Assembly (NCBI RefSeq): GCF_024519465.1
Contig: NZ_JALJRW010000005.1
Coordinates: forward strand, 67,319-131,318
Direction: 5' to 3'
Origin: Stenotrophomonas sp. Ste86
Lineage (GTDB): Bacteria; Pseudomonadota; Gammaproteobacteria; Xanthomonadales; Xanthomonadaceae
DNA: 64,000 nucleotides
The notes under the pieces are model-generated. The model was not told the origin of the DNA, did not search any database, and saw only the letters and a program-made list of their open reading frames with translations. Position numbers and translations under genes: made by a program. Below, piece after piece: positions 62,846 to 64,000 of the stretch. Numbering within the stretch: the first letter of the stretch is position 1; every line of letters starts with the position of its first letter.

Positions 62846-64000
62846 TCAGGGCGTGTGTGCGCCCTGCCAACCGCGTTCGCGCGCCATCGTCTCGACCGCG
62901 GCGCTGAAGTCACCGGCGAAGCCGGCCATGTCGAACAGCCCGCTGTCGACGCGGCGCTGCGCCAGCTCCGCGCGAAGTGCCTGCAAGGCCGCCGGATCGT
63001 TGCCGAGTGCGATGGCGGTGGCGACGAAGGCGCGGTCGTCGGCGACGTTCATGCGCGCCAGCCCCAGGTGATGGTTGAGGCTGCCGGCCACGCGCGCGGC
63101 GAAGGTCGCACCCGGGCAGGTCAGCACCGGGCAGCCGGCCCACAGCGCGTCCGAGGCGGTGGTGTGGGCGTTGTAGGGGTGGGTGTCCAGGAACAGGTCG
63201 GCCAGCGCATAGCGGGCCAGGTACTCCGGATGCGGCAGCTTGGGCATGAACACCAACCGCGCCGGGTCCAGCTGCGCCTGGCGTGCGGCGCTGCGCAGGC
63301 GCGCATCGGCATTGCCGGGACCGGACAGCAGCCACAGCACGCTGCCGGGTACGCCCTGCAGCACCGCGAACAAACGCTGCACGCTGCGCGGATTGAGTTT
63401 GTAGCTGTTGTTGAAGCAGCACAGCACCACGCCGTGGGCCGGCAGCCCGCAGGCCTCGCGCGACGGCGGCGGCTGCAGTATTCGGGTGTTGTCCGAGGGC
63501 TGGAACGCGCGCGGCAGGCGTCGTACGTCTTCGCTGAAGCCGGCGTCCAGCGCGGGCGGCAGCACGAAGGCATCGGCGAGCACGTGGTCGATCCACGGCG
63601 CGCCGGCGGTGCCGGGGTAGGCCAGCCAGTTCACCTGCACCGGTGCCGGACGCATCGCCAGCACCTGCGGGGTGCCGCCGCCGCCCCAGCCGCGCAGGTC
63701 GAACAGCACATCGATGCCGGCCGCGCGGATGCGCTCGGCGATGCGCTGGTGCGGCAGTGCGCCGATCTCGTGCAGCTGGGTGGCCGCGGCGTGCAGGCGC
63801 GCGCGGATGCGGCTGCCGTCGTCGCCATTGAGCGCGAACAGGTGCAGCTCCAGTGTGCCCAGCGCGCGCAGCTGCTCGAACAGGGCCACGGTCAGCAGCC
63901 CGGTCGGATGCGCGCCGAAACCGTTGGACAGGAAGCCCACGCGCAGGCGGCCGTGCGCGCGCACCGTGGCGGCGGGCAGCGGACGCACGTCGGCGGCAAT
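62846..64000 (-). CDS. GT41/SPINDLY-type O-linked glycosyltransferase, C-terminal part (incomplete)
   Basis: At least 384 residues; the frame stays open past the window edge and the N-terminal part, expected to hold TPR repeats, is outside. The GT41 catalytic region shows LRVGFLSNGFGAHPTGLLT (with the conserved His), DVLFDLRGWGGGG, QVNWLAYPGTAGAPWIDHVLAD, CFNNSYKLNP (NNxxK), and the donor-binding TTASDALWAGCPVLTCPG. By family it adds a sugar from UDP or GDP donors to protein Ser/Thr or other acceptors. The sugar and target are unknown. Confidence 0.9.
   Translation of the reverse strand: MAADVRPLPAATVRAHGRLRVGFLSNGFGAHPTGLLTVALFEQLRALGTLELHLFALNGDDGSRIRARLHAAATQLHEIGALPHQRIAERIRAAGIDVLFDLRGWGGGGTPQVLAMRPAPVQVNWLAYPGTAGAPWIDHVLADAFVLPPALDAGFSEDVRRLPRAFQPSDNTRILQPPPSREACGLPAHGVVLCCFNNSYKLNPRSVQRLFAVLQGVPGSVLWLLSGPGNADARLRSAARQAQLDPARLVFMPKLPHPEYLARYALADLFLDTHPYNAHTTASDALWAGCPVLTCPGATFAARVAGSLNHHLGLARMNVADDRAFVATAIALGNDPAALQALRAELAQRRVDSGLFDMAGFAGDFSAAVETMARERGWQGAHTP

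Noticed and set aside
62846..64000. A frameshifted or truncated glycosyltransferase
   Set aside because: The reading frame is open to the window edge; the missing N-terminus is due to the window limit, not damage.

Overview
This is a high-GC gammaproteobacterial chromosome segment, most likely from Stenotrophomonas or a close relative in the Lysobacteraceae (Xanthomonadaceae). The evidence is the many short hairpins that begin with GTAG, as in the SMAG repeats of S. maltophilia (for example GTAGAGCCGAGCCATGCTC), an S8 protease resembling StmPr1, and Xanthomonas-type gene orders such as lptD-surA-pdxA-rsmA-apaG-apaH. No rRNA, tRNA, integrase, insertion sequence, prophage or CRISPR array was seen. 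Nearly all of the window is core genome; the unusual content is in the intergenic regions.

Layout. 0.35-4.2 kb: ybbP-ybbA, divergent from tesA. 4.3-6.4 kb: a two-component system with a consensus CRP/Clp box in front of the response regulator and a terminator plus promoter between regulator and kinase. 6.9-11.2 kb: SGNH hydrolase, dgkA, TerC, and a lemA/TPM-domain trio. 11.2-13.4 kb: overlapping lgt-thyA-folA. 13.4-21.2 kb (minus): lptD-surA-pdxA-rsmA-apaG-apaH-DUF1287, mostly joined by 4-bp overlaps. 21.3-23.5 kb: HDAC-like amidohydrolase, cobalamin adenosyltransferase and a membrane protein. 23.5-25.9 kb: two ubiquinone hydroxylases. 25.9-30.6 kb: EF-hand protein, rlmM, a deaminase, an unknown membrane protein and glnS. 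30.7-33.1 kb: a repeat-rich zone around a DUF2007 gene and msrA. 33.1-38.2 kb: tal, rnk, oxyR, ahpF, ahpC (peroxide defence, with an OxyR-type site). 38.5-43.0 kb: prmC, pip, and a divergent LysR/MFS pair. 43.1-46.0 kb: N-formylglutamate amidohydrolase-like, NUDIX, flap exonuclease and nitroreductase genes. 46.4-53.3 kb: a DUF1631 gene and the three pnt transhydrogenase genes, split by a sigma/anti-sigma/DUF3106 operon. 53.5-58.0 kb: a membrane protein, sufT, ilvE and a secreted subtilase. 58.5-64 kb: short asparaginase, DUF2069, WrbA-like, YihY-like and TlpA-like genes, ppk2, and the C-terminal part of a GT41/SPINDLY-type glycosyltransferase that runs off the window.

The most striking signal is a family of five 109-bp palindromic elements (6475-6583, 6770-6878, 32933-33041, 58183-58291, 58401-58509). 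Each has a 27-nt arm, a 55-nt core and a 27-nt arm. Arm and inner-stem sequences differ between copies, but the two strands change together so that pairing is kept. All five lie between convergent genes and have the same polarity relative to the gene whose 3' end they follow. They occur twice as inverted pairs. I cannot match them to a family I know. A second theme is local tandem amplification next to SMAG hairpins, including triplication of the msrA 3' end with a hairpin pair.
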